From the NCBI GenBank assembly GCA_964465385.1, contig CAYXIM010000023.1, positions 1 through 21,313 of the forward strand: a stretch of DNA of 21,313 nt. Direction: 5' to 3'. How positions within the stretch are numbered: the stretch's first letter is position 1; each line of letters begins with the position of its first letter. A model generated the notes under the pieces. The model was not told the origin of the DNA. It searched no databases and saw only the letters and a program-made list of their open reading frames with translations. The DNA comes from JAAYBY01 sp964465385 (GTDB lineage Bacteria; Bacillota; Clostridia; Saccharofermentanales; UBA5734). This document shows, in pieces, positions 5,475-12,829 of the stretch. A program made the translations under genes and the position numbers.

Positions 5475-6168
5475 GGTTCAACCGCACCTTTCCTTCATAC
5501 AGGGCCTTGCCCACGATCACGCCGGCAGCCCCGGTCTGCCGCACCGCCTCAATGTCTTCTTCGCTGCCGATGCCTCCGGAAGCAATCACATCGACAAGGT
5601 CCATCGCCACGAGCTTGCGGATCTGATCCAGTGGCGGGCCCTGCAAGGTGCCATCTGTGCGGATGTCCGTGTAGATGATGGTTCGGGCCCCCAGCTGTGC
5701 CATGAGGCGGATGAAAGACACGTCTGACCACCTGCTCTGGGCTGTCCAGCCGTCGGTGCAGACCATGCTGTCCCGGGCATCCACCCCAATGGCGATCTGA
5801 TCCGGATAGCGTTTGAGGGCCTGGCGCAGCAGGGCCTGGTTCTGGACCGCCGCCGTCCCCACGATCACCCGGTCCAGGCCGTCTTCAACCAGCAAGTGGT
5901 CGATGGTCTCCAAGGAACGGATGCCACCGCCTGTCTGCACCTTCAGGCCGGTCTCGCGTTTGATGGCTGCAATATCCCGGCGGTGGTGCAAGACGCCCTC
6001 ACGGGCCGCATCCAGGTCGATCACGTGGATCCAGGAGGCGCCATCTGCCTCAAACTGCTTGGCCACGGCCGTCGGGTCATGGCCGTAAACCGTCACTTCA
6101 TCATAGCGGCCTTGCAGGAGACGGACACAGCGTCCGTCCAGCAAATCGATAGCCGGATAGACAATCAT
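5464..6168 (-). CDS. hisA: 1-(5-phosphoribosyl)-5-[(5-phosphoribosylamino)methylideneamino]imidazole-4-carboxamide isomerase (HisA)
   Basis: The 234-aa barrel enzyme converts ProFAR to PRFAR by an Amadori rearrangement, the step before HisF. The two catalytic aspartates are D8 (VYPAIDLLDGRCVRL) and D130 (AIGVDARD). TGGGIRS, VIVGTAAV, the TDIRTDGTLQGP loop and VIASGGIGS supply the phosphate sites. Length is slightly short but normal. The ATG at 6168 is preceded by AAAGGAAG, which overlaps the purC stop codon region 12 bp upstream, and its end overlaps hisFI, so all three are tightly coupled. Confidence 0.97.
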   Translation of the reverse strand: MIVYPAIDLLDGRCVRLLQGRYDEVTVYGHDPTAVAKQFEADGASWIHVIDLDAAREGVLHHRRDIAAIKRETGLKVQTGGGIRSLETIDHLLVEDGLDRVIVGTAAVQNQALLRQALKRYPDQIAIGVDARDSMVCTDGWTAQSRWSDVSFIRLMAQLGARTIIYTDIRTDGTLQGPPLDQIRKLVAMDLVDVIASGGIGSEEDIEAVRQTGAAGVIVGKALYEGKVRLNHVL

Positions 6169-6180
6169 GGTGCTTCCTTT

Positions 6181-7068
6181 CTAGACAACGGGCTGGCCGG
6201 TCAGCCGCTCATAGGCCTGCCGGTAACGCGCAGCTGTGGCCCGGATGACCGCCTCCGGCAACGGCGGCGGCGGCGGGTTTTTGTCCCAGTCCAGCCCTTC
6301 CAGCCATTGGCGCAGGTATTGCTTGTCAAAGCTTTTCTGGGGCCGCCCCGGCTGGTAATCAGCCAGGTCCCAAAAGCGTGAGGAATCCGGTGTGAAGAGC
6401 TCATCGGCCACAAGCAGACGCCCCTGGTCCAGGCCAAATTCAAACTTGCTGTCCGCCAGCAAAAGCCCTCTGGCTTCACTGTAGCGGGCCGCTTCCCGGT
6501 AAAGGGCCAGGCTGGCCTGGCGTACTTCATGGGCCCGTGCTGACCCGATCAAGTCAACCAGCTGGTCAAAGCTGATGTTTTCGTCGTGGCCGCTTTCAGC
6601 CTTGGTCGATGGCGTGAAGATGGGCTCTGGCAAGCGGTCACCCTGGGTCAAACCCTCCGGCAGGCGCAAGCCTGAAACACACCCGTCCGCCTGGTAGGCC
6701 TTGAGAGCCGACCCTTCCAGGTAGCCGCGCACAATGCATTCCACCGGCAGCATGTCTACTTTTTTAACCAGCATGGACCGGCCGGCCAACACATCGGCAT
6801 GGCGGTCCAGGCCATCCGGGTAGGTGGCGGGGTCGGTTGACAACATGTGGTGGTCCACCACCGTCTCCAGGCGCTTGAACCAGAAGGCGGCCAGCTGGTT
6901 TAAGAGGACGCCTTTTTGTGGGACGGGCTCGTTGAAAACCACGTCAAAAGCTGAAATGCGGTCGGAAACAACAATCAGCAAGCGATCTCCCAAGTCGTAC
7001 AAATCCCGAACTTTTCCCCGGGCCAGAAGGGGCTTGCCGATCTGCTGCTCAAGCGTGGTGTCTTGCAT
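6181..7068 (-). CDS. purC: Phosphoribosylaminoimidazole-succinocarboxamide synthase (SAICAR synthetase)
   Basis: The 295-aa enzyme joins CAIR and aspartate with ATP to give SAICAR in purine synthesis. What is seen: ARGKVRDLYD at 16-25 (ATP-binding strand-loop), SDRISAFDVVF, EPVPQKGVLLNQLAAFWF, PVECIVRGYLEGSALKAY, FTPSTKAESGHDENISF at 151-167 and LLADSKFEFG at 203-212, the family signatures in order. This is the longer form of the family. It lies between hisB and hisA, 9 bp after hisB with a TAGGAGG site that uses the hisB stop codon, and 12 bp before hisA. That slot often holds hisH. The link is chemical: HisF releases AICAR, which is two steps after PurC's substrate. There is no sign of transfer in base use. 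Confidence 0.97.
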   Translation of the reverse strand: MQDTTLEQQIGKPLLARGKVRDLYDLGDRLLIVVSDRISAFDVVFNEPVPQKGVLLNQLAAFWFKRLETVVDHHMLSTDPATYPDGLDRHADVLAGRSMLVKKVDMLPVECIVRGYLEGSALKAYQADGCVSGLRLPEGLTQGDRLPEPIFTPSTKAESGHDENISFDQLVDLIGSARAHEVRQASLALYREAARYSEARGLLLADSKFEFGLDQGRLLVADELFTPDSSRFWDLADYQPGRPQKSFDKQYLRQWLEGLDWDKNPPPPPLPEAVIRATAARYRQAYERLTGQPVV

Positions 7069-7077
7069 GGTTGCCTC

Positions 7078-7668
7078 CTAAGCTAACAGGCCTTTTGTCG
7101 ATGGCACCTCATCGCTGGCCTGCGGGTCGCGTGCACATGCCTGGCGCAAGGCCCGTGCAAAGGCCTTGAAGAGGGCTTCAACAATGTGGTGATCGTTGCG
7201 CCCGGCAAGGGCTGACAGGTGCAAGGTGATGCCTGCCTGGGTCACCAGGGCACGGAAAAATTCTTCTGTCATCTGGGTTGAAAACGCACCGACACGCTCG
7301 CCGGTGAAAGCTGCATCAAAGGACAGCCAGGGGCGGCCGGACAGGTCAAGGGCAGCCGATGCCAGCGCGTCATCCATGGGGACAAGCGCCTGGCCGAAAC
7401 GAACCACCCCGCGCCGGTCACCCAGCGCCTGGCGCATGGCCTGGCCCAGCACCAGGCCGGTGTCCTCAACGGTGTGGTGGTCATCGACAAAAAGGTCTCC
7501 TTCAACCGTCACCACAAGATCCAGCCGCGCATGCTTGGCCAGGGCAGCCAGCATGTGGTCGAAAAAGCCAATACCGCTTGCCACCTGGGCCTGCCCGCTG
7601 CCATCCAGGGTCAGCTGAACCGTGATCGTCGTTTCAGTCGTGTTCCGGCTGATGGTTGCCTGTCTCAT
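7078..7668 (-). CDS. hisB: Imidazoleglycerol-phosphate dehydratase (HisB)
   Basis: The 196-aa, manganese-dependent enzyme dehydrates IGP to imidazole acetol phosphate. The metal-binding motifs are plain: GIGFFDHML at 32-40, VDDHHTVEDTG at 61-71 and NDHHIVEALFKAFARAL at 158-174. The protein is single-function and has no histidinol-phosphatase domain. The longer frame begins at TTG (7683), but GGGGGG at 7676-7681 lies 7 bp before the ATG at 7668, so ATG was chosen. It follows hisC by 24 bp, and its stop codon is part of the purC ribosome binding site. Confidence 0.97.
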   Translation of the reverse strand: MRQATISRNTTETTITVQLTLDGSGQAQVASGIGFFDHMLAALAKHARLDLVVTVEGDLFVDDHHTVEDTGLVLGQAMRQALGDRRGVVRFGQALVPMDDALASAALDLSGRPWLSFDAAFTGERVGAFSTQMTEEFFRALVTQAGITLHLSALAGRNDHHIVEALFKAFARALRQACARDPQASDEVPSTKGLLA

Positions 7669-7692
7669 GTCTTCACCCCCCAAGTAATTCGA

Positions 7693-8784
7693 TTATAGCA
7701 ACAAACGTCCCAGCGCGAAAGCCAGCGCCTCAAGCTGTTCTTGTGTACCCACAGTGATGCGCAGGTGGTCTTGTATCCGATCCACGTTAAAATGGCGGAT
7801 CAGGATTCCCTCCTGACGCAGCAGCCGGGTCCAGTCGGCACCACTGTACCTGGGATGACTGGCAAAAACAAAATTGGCTGACGAGGGCAGGACGTTGAAG
7901 CCATAGCCTTGCAGCTGCTTGGTTAAACTGGCGCGGTTTGCCAGGATCCGGGCGCGGTTTGTTTCAAACCAGGCCTGGTCTTCAAAAACAAGGCGGCCGA
8001 TTTGTTGGGTTAAAGCACCGACCGTGTAGGAATTAAAGGAATCCCGGATGGTTTCCAGCGCCTGGATCAAGCCCGGTGACCCCAGGGCGAAACCCAGGCG
8101 GATGCCGGCCAGGGCACGGGACTTGGAAAAGGTCTGGACCACCAGGAGGTTGTCGTAGCGCTTGATCAGCGGAACCACGGTTTCAGCCCCGAAATCAACA
8201 TAGGCTTCATCGATGATCACCAGGCGCCCGCGGTCATGGCTGACCACTTGTTCGATGTCTGACTGGGTCAGGGCGATCCCCGTCGGCGCATTGGGATTGG
8301 CCAGGATCACGCCAGCGGACGGTTGCATAAACAACGCCAGCGGCAGCGTGAAATCATCCCGCAGGGCCGGCCGCTTGACCGTCAGCTGGTTAAAGCCGGC
8401 ATAGACCGGGTAAAAGCTGTAGGTGATATCCGGAAAAAGGACAGGCAGGCTTGCGACGGGTTCAAAAAACGCCTGGAAGGCAAAGCCCAGCACCTCATCT
8501 GATCCATTGCCGACAAAGACCTGGTCCACTGTCAACTCATGGTGGCTGGCAAGGCATTGGCGCAGCTGCAGGCAGCTGGGGTCCGGATACAGGCGCAGCT
8601 GCTGCAGGTCAAGGTCCGCCAACAGCCTTTTGACAGCCTCCGGTGGTGCAAAGGGGTTTTCGTTGGTGTTAAGCTTGATCAGCTGCTCTCTGGGTTGCTC
8701 GCCGGGCACATAAGGCTGCAGCTGGCGGGTGCGCTGGTTCCACAAACGCTTCAAGGCCTTGTCTTTGGGGTCTTCTCGTGTCAT
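7693..8784 (-). CDS. hisC: Histidinol-phosphate aminotransferase (HisC)
   Basis: The 363-aa PLP enzyme (fold type I) transfers an amino group from glutamate to imidazole acetol phosphate, giving histidinol phosphate. What is seen: IKLNTNENPFAPP at 36-48 in the N-terminal arm, VGNGSDEVLG near 91, NPNAPTG at 163-169, the cofactor aspartate in IIDEAYVDF (190-198), the Schiff-base lysine K221 in TFSKSRALAGIRLGFA, and the C-terminal LRITVGT. The start ATG overlaps the hisD stop as ATGA, showing translational coupling. Confidence 0.97.
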   Translation of the reverse strand: MTREDPKDKALKRLWNQRTRQLQPYVPGEQPREQLIKLNTNENPFAPPEAVKRLLADLDLQQLRLYPDPSCLQLRQCLASHHELTVDQVFVGNGSDEVLGFAFQAFFEPVASLPVLFPDITYSFYPVYAGFNQLTVKRPALRDDFTLPLALFMQPSAGVILANPNAPTGIALTQSDIEQVVSHDRGRLVIIDEAYVDFGAETVVPLIKRYDNLLVVQTFSKSRALAGIRLGFALGSPGLIQALETIRDSFNSYTVGALTQQIGRLVFEDQAWFETNRARILANRASLTKQLQGYGFNVLPSSANFVFASHPRYSGADWTRLLRQEGILIRHFNVDRIQDHLRITVGTQEQLEALAFALGRLLL

Positions 8785-10130
8785 GGGGCCTGCTCCTTTT
8801 GCCTGTGCCGGCCAGCCAGGTCGGCTTGAAAGCGAATGGCAACCGACCGGGCATGGGCTTCCAGTTCTTCAGCCCGGGCAAAACACTGCACAGCCTCATG
8901 ACACTGCTCCAAATCTTGGCGTGTGTAATGGATGGTGCTGATCTTCTTGATGAAGTCGTCAGTGTTCAGCGGTGAGAAAAAGCGGGCGGTGCCGCTGGTG
9001 GGCAGCACGTGGTTGGGACCGGCATAATAATCGCCCAGCGGTTCAGGGCTGTAGGGGCCCAGAAAAACAGCCCCGGCATTGCGGATGAGCGGCAAGAGCT
9101 GCTGCGGGTCGGCAACCATCAGCTCCAGGTGCTCCGGTGCCAGTTCGTTGGCAAAAGCAACGGCGGTATCCAGATCTGGGACAACCAGGGCCGCGCCATA
9201 GTCGTTGAGCGACTGGGCAATGATATCAGTCCGGGGCAGGCGCTGTGCCTGCTGGCTGACTTCTTGCGCCACGGCCCGGGCCAGATCTTCTGACACGGTG
9301 ACCAGCAAGGCGGAAGCCAAGGGGTCATGCTCTGCCTGAGACAGCAGGTCAGCAGCCACAAAAGCCGGGTCAGCTGTGTCATCTGCGATGATCAGGATTT
9401 CACTGGGGCCGGCAAAGAGGTCAATGTCAACCTGCCCGTAAACCAGGCGTTTGGCGGTGTTGACATAAATGTTGCCCGGGCCGGCGATTTTGTCCACAGC
9501 GGGAATGCTTTGGGTCCCGTAGGCCATGGCTGCAATGGCCTGGGCCCCGCCCAGTCGGTAAAGGTCGTCTGCGCCTGCCAGCGATGCCGCCGCCAGAATG
9601 GCCGGATGCACGGTGCCGTCCGGGCGTGGCGGGGTGCACAAGACCACCCGCCGGACGCCGGCACAGCGAGCCGGCAGGGTGTTCATGAGGACTGAGGATG
9701 GCAGGGGGGCCGATCCGCCTGGCACATAGACCCCGACAGTGTCCAACGGACGCCGGATCAGGCCGACCGATCCGCCATAAGGGGTCGGGCAGACCAGGTC
9801 GTCGCCCAGCTGGGCCAGATGGAAAGCCCGGATTTGTTCAGCTGCCCGACGCATGGCATCGATCAGGTCGGGCGAACACTGATCCAGGGCCTGGCTGATT
9901 TCGGCTTCTGAAATGCGAAAGCGATCCGCGGTCAGGCGAACCCGATCGTATTGCTCGGTCAGGTCAATCAGCGCCTGGTCTCCCTGCGTTCGCACCTGCT
10001 CACAAATGGCCTGGGTGGTTTTGACCACATCCGCCAGATGCATTTTGCCACGCAGGCCCAGCCGTTGTGACTGGGCGCTGAGTTCTTCCTGTCCGGTGTG
10101 AATGATGCGCAAAGGCTTGATGATGGCCAT
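8781..10130 (-). CDS. hisD: Histidinol dehydrogenase (HisD)
   Basis: The 449-aa zinc enzyme oxidises histidinol to histidine in two NAD+-dependent steps, the last of the pathway. Family signatures run through the whole length: VYVPGGSAPLPSSVLM, DKIAGPGNIYVNTAKR, FAGPSEILIIAD, ELAPEHLEL with the catalytic Glu/His pair (333/334), and LGDYYAGPNHVLPTSGTARF. Zinc ligands are expected at Q265 and H268 (LLSQAEHD), D367 and H426. A TTG two codons upstream is possible, but AAAGGA lies 6 bp before the ATG at 10130. The gap to hisG is 2 bp and the end overlaps hisC. Confidence 0.97.
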   Translation of the reverse strand: MAIIKPLRIIHTGQEELSAQSQRLGLRGKMHLADVVKTTQAICEQVRTQGDQALIDLTEQYDRVRLTADRFRISEAEISQALDQCSPDLIDAMRRAAEQIRAFHLAQLGDDLVCPTPYGGSVGLIRRPLDTVGVYVPGGSAPLPSSVLMNTLPARCAGVRRVVLCTPPRPDGTVHPAILAAASLAGADDLYRLGGAQAIAAMAYGTQSIPAVDKIAGPGNIYVNTAKRLVYGQVDIDLFAGPSEILIIADDTADPAFVAADLLSQAEHDPLASALLVTVSEDLARAVAQEVSQQAQRLPRTDIIAQSLNDYGAALVVPDLDTAVAFANELAPEHLELMVADPQQLLPLIRNAGAVFLGPYSPEPLGDYYAGPNHVLPTSGTARFFSPLNTDDFIKKISTIHYTRQDLEQCHEAVQCFARAEELEAHARSVAIRFQADLAGRHRQKEQAP

Positions 10131-10132
10131 GG

Positions 10133-10786
10133 TCAATCCTTTCTCTGTCGCTGCTCCAGGGTTTTCTTGACCGCTTGGATCAAGGGCATGATGCGGTCGC
10201 TTTTGATGTTCATGCTGACGCGGTTGACCACCATGCGCGCGCTGACCGGGGTGATGGTCTCCAACACAGCCAGCCCGTTTTCACGCAGGGTCCGGCCGCT
10301 TTCGACAATGTCCACAATCACCTCAGCCAACCCGATCAAGGGAGCCAGCTCCACCGAACCGTTGAGGCGGATGATGTCAACGCTTTGCTTTTTTTGCCCT
10401 TCAAAATAATCACGGGCGATGCGGGGGTATTTGGTGGCCACACGTTGGATAGCCTGGCGGTCCGGCTGGCCACCTGCAGCTTCAAACCCGCACACACACA
10501 GGCGGCAAGCGCCAAACCCGCAATCGAGCACTTCGTAAAGCGAGCGGTTTTCCTCCAGGAGGGTGTCTTTGCCGACAATGCCCAGGTCCGCAGCACCATA
10601 ATCCACATAGGTGGGCACATCTGCCGGTTTGGCCAGAATAAAGCGCAGCTTTTGGCCCGGGTCTTCCAAAATCAGCTTGCGCTTGGGCTGGCGGACCACC
10701 CGGCAATCCAGGCCTGATGCCTCCAGCAGTGACACCGCTTCATCGGCCAGACGGCCTTTGGCCAGGGCAATGGTCATGGTTCGCAT
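10133..10786 (-). CDS. hisG: ATP phosphoribosyltransferase catalytic subunit, short form (HisG)
   Basis: The 217-aa protein makes phosphoribosyl-ATP from ATP and PRPP, the committed step and usual point of feedback control. What is seen: KGRLADEAVSLL near 10-21, LRFILAKPADVPTYV, GAADLGIVGKD, RVATKYPRIARDYF, LNGSVELAPL and the PRPP loop VDIVESGRTLRENGL at 158-172. It lacks the C-terminal regulatory domain of the long form, so it needs HisZ, encoded just upstream. The ATG at 10786, with GGGAGGGA before it, overlaps hisZ by 13 bp. An in-frame ATG at 10777 would give an exact ATGA overlap but is too far from the binding site. Confidence 0.96.
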   Translation of the reverse strand: MRTMTIALAKGRLADEAVSLLEASGLDCRVVRQPKRKLILEDPGQKLRFILAKPADVPTYVDYGAADLGIVGKDTLLEENRSLYEVLDCGFGACRLCVCGFEAAGGQPDRQAIQRVATKYPRIARDYFEGQKKQSVDIIRLNGSVELAPLIGLAEVIVDIVESGRTLRENGLAVLETITPVSARMVVNRVSMNIKSDRIMPLIQAVKKTLEQRQRKD

Positions 10787-11994
10787 CGGACATCCCTCCC
10801 CTGCAGCCAGGTCCGGCTGCCTGTTTTGTTTATCAGCAGCACCGGCCGTTGTGGGTCAGCTGCGAGAAAAGCCGCACGGTCAGCCGGATCGGTTTCACAG
10901 ATGACCGGGCAACCGGTTTGACGCAGCTGCTCAGCCAGATTAAACGCCTGTTGGCGTTGTGTCTGCTCGTACAAAAGCCAGACCGGCCGGTCTGGGATCT
11001 CCTGGACAAAGCCCTGTCGTTGCAAGGCCGCCATGGCCAAGCTGATGCCCAGCGAAAAACCGGTGGCCGGGACGTTGCGATCAAAATGCTGGCTCAGCTG
11101 GTCGTAGCGGCCCCCACTGAAAAGGGGAAAACCCAGACCGGTCGTGAAGCCTTTGAAAACAATACCCGTATAGTACTGCATGCTTTGCAAAAGACCTAAG
11201 TCGACTGTGACCTTGTCCCGGCAGCCGTCGTCTTCCAGCAAGTCAAGCACAGCCAGGAGCTGATCCAACGCCTGCTGCGCGATGGGGTTTTCGATCAGGC
11301 TCCCCAAACGGGCCAGCTCCTCGTCCCCGGCCATCCCCGTCGCAAAACCTGAGATGGCCGCGCGAGCTTCTGCCGAAAGCTGCAGGGTGTCGGTCAGCTC
11401 TTCCAGGGCATCCATTTGCTTGCTGTCAATCAGCCGGCGCAGCTGTTCCGCCTGGTCGCCACCAATGCCCCATTGTTCCAAAAGGCCAGTGAAACAAGCC
11501 ACCTGGCCGATGGATACCTGGATGTCTGTCAAGCCGATTGCCTGAGCAGAGCGGATGGCGGTGGCAATCACTTCCGCATCCGCTTCCGGTCGGTCACTGC
11601 CCAGCAGTTCAATACCAGCCTGGCTGAATGCCCGCTGTCTGCCGCCGCCATATTCGTTGTAGCGGTACATCTGTCCGATGTAATAAAACCGCTGCGGAAG
11701 GGGGCTTTCTTCGAACAAGGTTGCGGCCACACGGGCTGTGGGCACGGTCCCATCGTAACGCAAACAGAGGATGCGCCCCTGGCGGTCGACAAATTTAAAG
11801 AGCTCCTCTTGCGGAACGGTTCCTGTGCCAGCAGCATAGGCATCGTAGAATTCGATGCCCGGGGTTTCGATTTCTGCGTAGCCCCTTTGCTCAAAGCTTG
11901 CGCGAAGCCGACCTTCCAGGGCGCGTTTCAGGCGGCAGGCTTCTGGCAGCAAATCGGACATGCCATCCGGCAGGTGTCGTTGCCAACGTCTCAT
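10774..11994 (-). CDS. hisZ: ATP phosphoribosyltransferase regulatory subunit (HisZ)
   Basis: The 406-aa protein is a catalytically idle relative of histidyl-tRNA synthetase that assembles with short HisG and is needed for its activity and histidine feedback. The class II fold is seen in LPDGMSDLLPEA at 8-19 (motif 1 region), LRYDGTVPTARV near 78-89, RFYYIGQMYRYNE followed by GRQRAFSQAGIELLG at about 102-132 (motif 2 region), and YYTGIVFKGF with FSGGRYDQL. The setting beside hisG argues against a true HisRS. AAGGAG precedes the ATG at 11994. It is the first gene of the his operon. Confidence 0.95.
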   Translation of the reverse strand: MRRWQRHLPDGMSDLLPEACRLKRALEGRLRASFEQRGYAEIETPGIEFYDAYAAGTGTVPQEELFKFVDRQGRILCLRYDGTVPTARVAATLFEESPLPQRFYYIGQMYRYNEYGGGRQRAFSQAGIELLGSDRPEADAEVIATAIRSAQAIGLTDIQVSIGQVACFTGLLEQWGIGGDQAEQLRRLIDSKQMDALEELTDTLQLSAEARAAISGFATGMAGDEELARLGSLIENPIAQQALDQLLAVLDLLEDDGCRDKVTVDLGLLQSMQYYTGIVFKGFTTGLGFPLFSGGRYDQLSQHFDRNVPATGFSLGISLAMAALQRQGFVQEIPDRPVWLLYEQTQRQQAFNLAEQLRQTGCPVICETDPADRAAFLAADPQRPVLLINKTGSRTWLQGRDVRCEP

Positions 11995-12006
11995 GCTACA
12001 ACTCCT

Positions 12007-12022
12007 TTATCACATTATCACA
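12007..12022 (-). repeat. Tandem 8-bp repeat in the his leader
   Basis: On the minus strand TGTGATAA occurs twice head to tail, ending one base into the hisZ ribosome binding site (AAGGAG, 12002-12007). It lies within the short leader of about 45 bases. It could be a binding site or chance. Confidence 0.6.
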
Positions 12023-12044
12023 GTAAAGCGTTAAAGCTCTTTGT

Positions 12045-12073
12045 ATTATACGCAAGCCCTTGCGCCCTGTCAA
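12045..12073 (-). promoter_or_regulatory. Promoter of the histidine operon
   Basis: On the minus strand, -35 TTGACA (12068-12073) and -10 TATAAT (12045-12050) are 17 bp apart, a perfect consensus. The spacer contains an inverted repeat, CGCAAG-2-CTTGCG, which could bind a repressor. The leader is only about 45 bases, too short for a T-box or a leader-peptide attenuator. Confidence 0.92.
12051..12064. promoter_or_regulatory. Candidate operator in the his promoter spacer
   Basis: CGCAAG (12051-12056) and CTTGCG (12059-12064) form a perfect inverted repeat with a two-base centre, placed between the -35 and -10 boxes. A dimeric repressor bound here would block RNA polymerase. The regulator is unknown; a histidine-responsive TrpR-family protein is one possibility from what is known of other Bacillota. 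Confidence 0.45.
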
Positions 12074-12084
12074 CCCGCTATGCA

Positions 12085-12113
12085 AAAAGCTTTCCGGTTG
12101 TCGGAAAGCTTTT
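12085..12113 (-). terminator. Terminator of the V-type ATPase operon
   Basis: A perfect 12-bp stem (AAAAGCTTTCCG/CGGAAAGCTTTT) with a five-base loop is followed on the minus strand by a T run (TTTTTGC). It lies 26 bp after the ntpD stop codon and just before the his promoter. Its near-symmetry would let it also act weakly on the other strand, but no plus-strand gene needs it. Confidence 0.88.
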
Positions 12114-12139
12114 ATGTGACAGGTTTGTCGTCAACGAGG

Positions 12140-12826
12140 CTAGCGGCTGGCCACGGTTTCCTGTGGCCTTTTTTGCCTGGCTTTTTCGAGGGCCTGGGCA
12201 ACAATCATGTCTTTGACCTTCATCAGCCGGGTCAGGTTGCCCCGCTCGTTCTCTTCCATTTTCATGCTGATCGAACGGATGGCCTCCGACAACTCAGGAA
12301 TCAGGACGTATTCCAGCGAGTTGACACGCCGGCGGGTTTTTTCAATTTCATCCGCCAGCAGCTGGGCTGTCTTTTCAGCCTCCGCCAGCTGCAACATGAC
12401 CGGCAAGGCCTGGTTGAGCGCACCCACCACCTGGTCAAGTTCGCCGGCCACAGAAGCCAGGCCATAGGGCAAGGCAGCCGGCCGGTCCGTCACCTGCTCC
12501 GGGACGACAAAAACAGGGACATGGACACTGGTGATGTTGCGTGTAGCAACCTGCAGGCTCAAAGGCTCGCCGCCAACCATCAAGGCTGTTTCCAGCACTT
12601 CCGGCGCCATCACCGCTCGTGCCAGAACCATCTGGCGGGCGACGCCGGCCAGGAGTTTTTCAACAGCCCGGCGAAGCTCCTGGTTTCGACGCACGACCTC
12701 AAGGAACTGCCTCATCAGCTCATCGCGCTTGTCTTTGAGCAATTTATGGCCGCGCCGCGCCGTCACCAGCTGCTTCCTAAGCTTGAGCAGCTCCATGCGG
12801 TTGGGGTTGACTTGTTTACGCGACAT
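12140..12826 (-). CDS. ntpD: V-type ATP synthase/ATPase subunit D (central rotor shaft)
   Basis: The 228-aa protein is the coiled-coil shaft that turns inside the A3B3 head. What is seen: the N-terminal VNPNRMELLKLRKQLVTARRGHKLLKDKRDEL signature region (residues 6-37), long helices with heptad character at both ends (10-65 and 150-215), and VNSLEYVLIPEL near 183. It is slightly longer than many bacterial D subunits owing to a charged tail. The ATG at 12826 has AAGGA at 7 bp, 3 bp after ntpB ends. It is the last gene before the terminator. Confidence 0.95.
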   Translation of the reverse strand: MSRKQVNPNRMELLKLRKQLVTARRGHKLLKDKRDELMRQFLEVVRRNQELRRAVEKLLAGVARQMVLARAVMAPEVLETALMVGGEPLSLQVATRNITSVHVPVFVVPEQVTDRPAALPYGLASVAGELDQVVGALNQALPVMLQLAEAEKTAQLLADEIEKTRRRVNSLEYVLIPELSEAIRSISMKMEENERGNLTRLMKVKDMIVAQALEKARQKRPQETVASR

Positions 12827-12829
12827 GGC

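Noticed and set aside
6254..6277. GGC-type simple repeat as a possible unstable tract
   Set aside because: It encodes the short proline run near the PurC C-terminus, a place where the family is often proline-rich; reading frame is intact.
10774..11994. Histidyl-tRNA synthetase (hisS) instead of hisZ
   Set aside because: It sits directly before a short hisG in a his operon, and the C-terminal part does not read like the HisRS anticodon-binding domain.
11995..12038. T-box riboswitch or His-rich leader peptide before hisZ
   Set aside because: The leader is only about 45 bases from the promoter, too short for a T-box, and holds no run of histidine codons.
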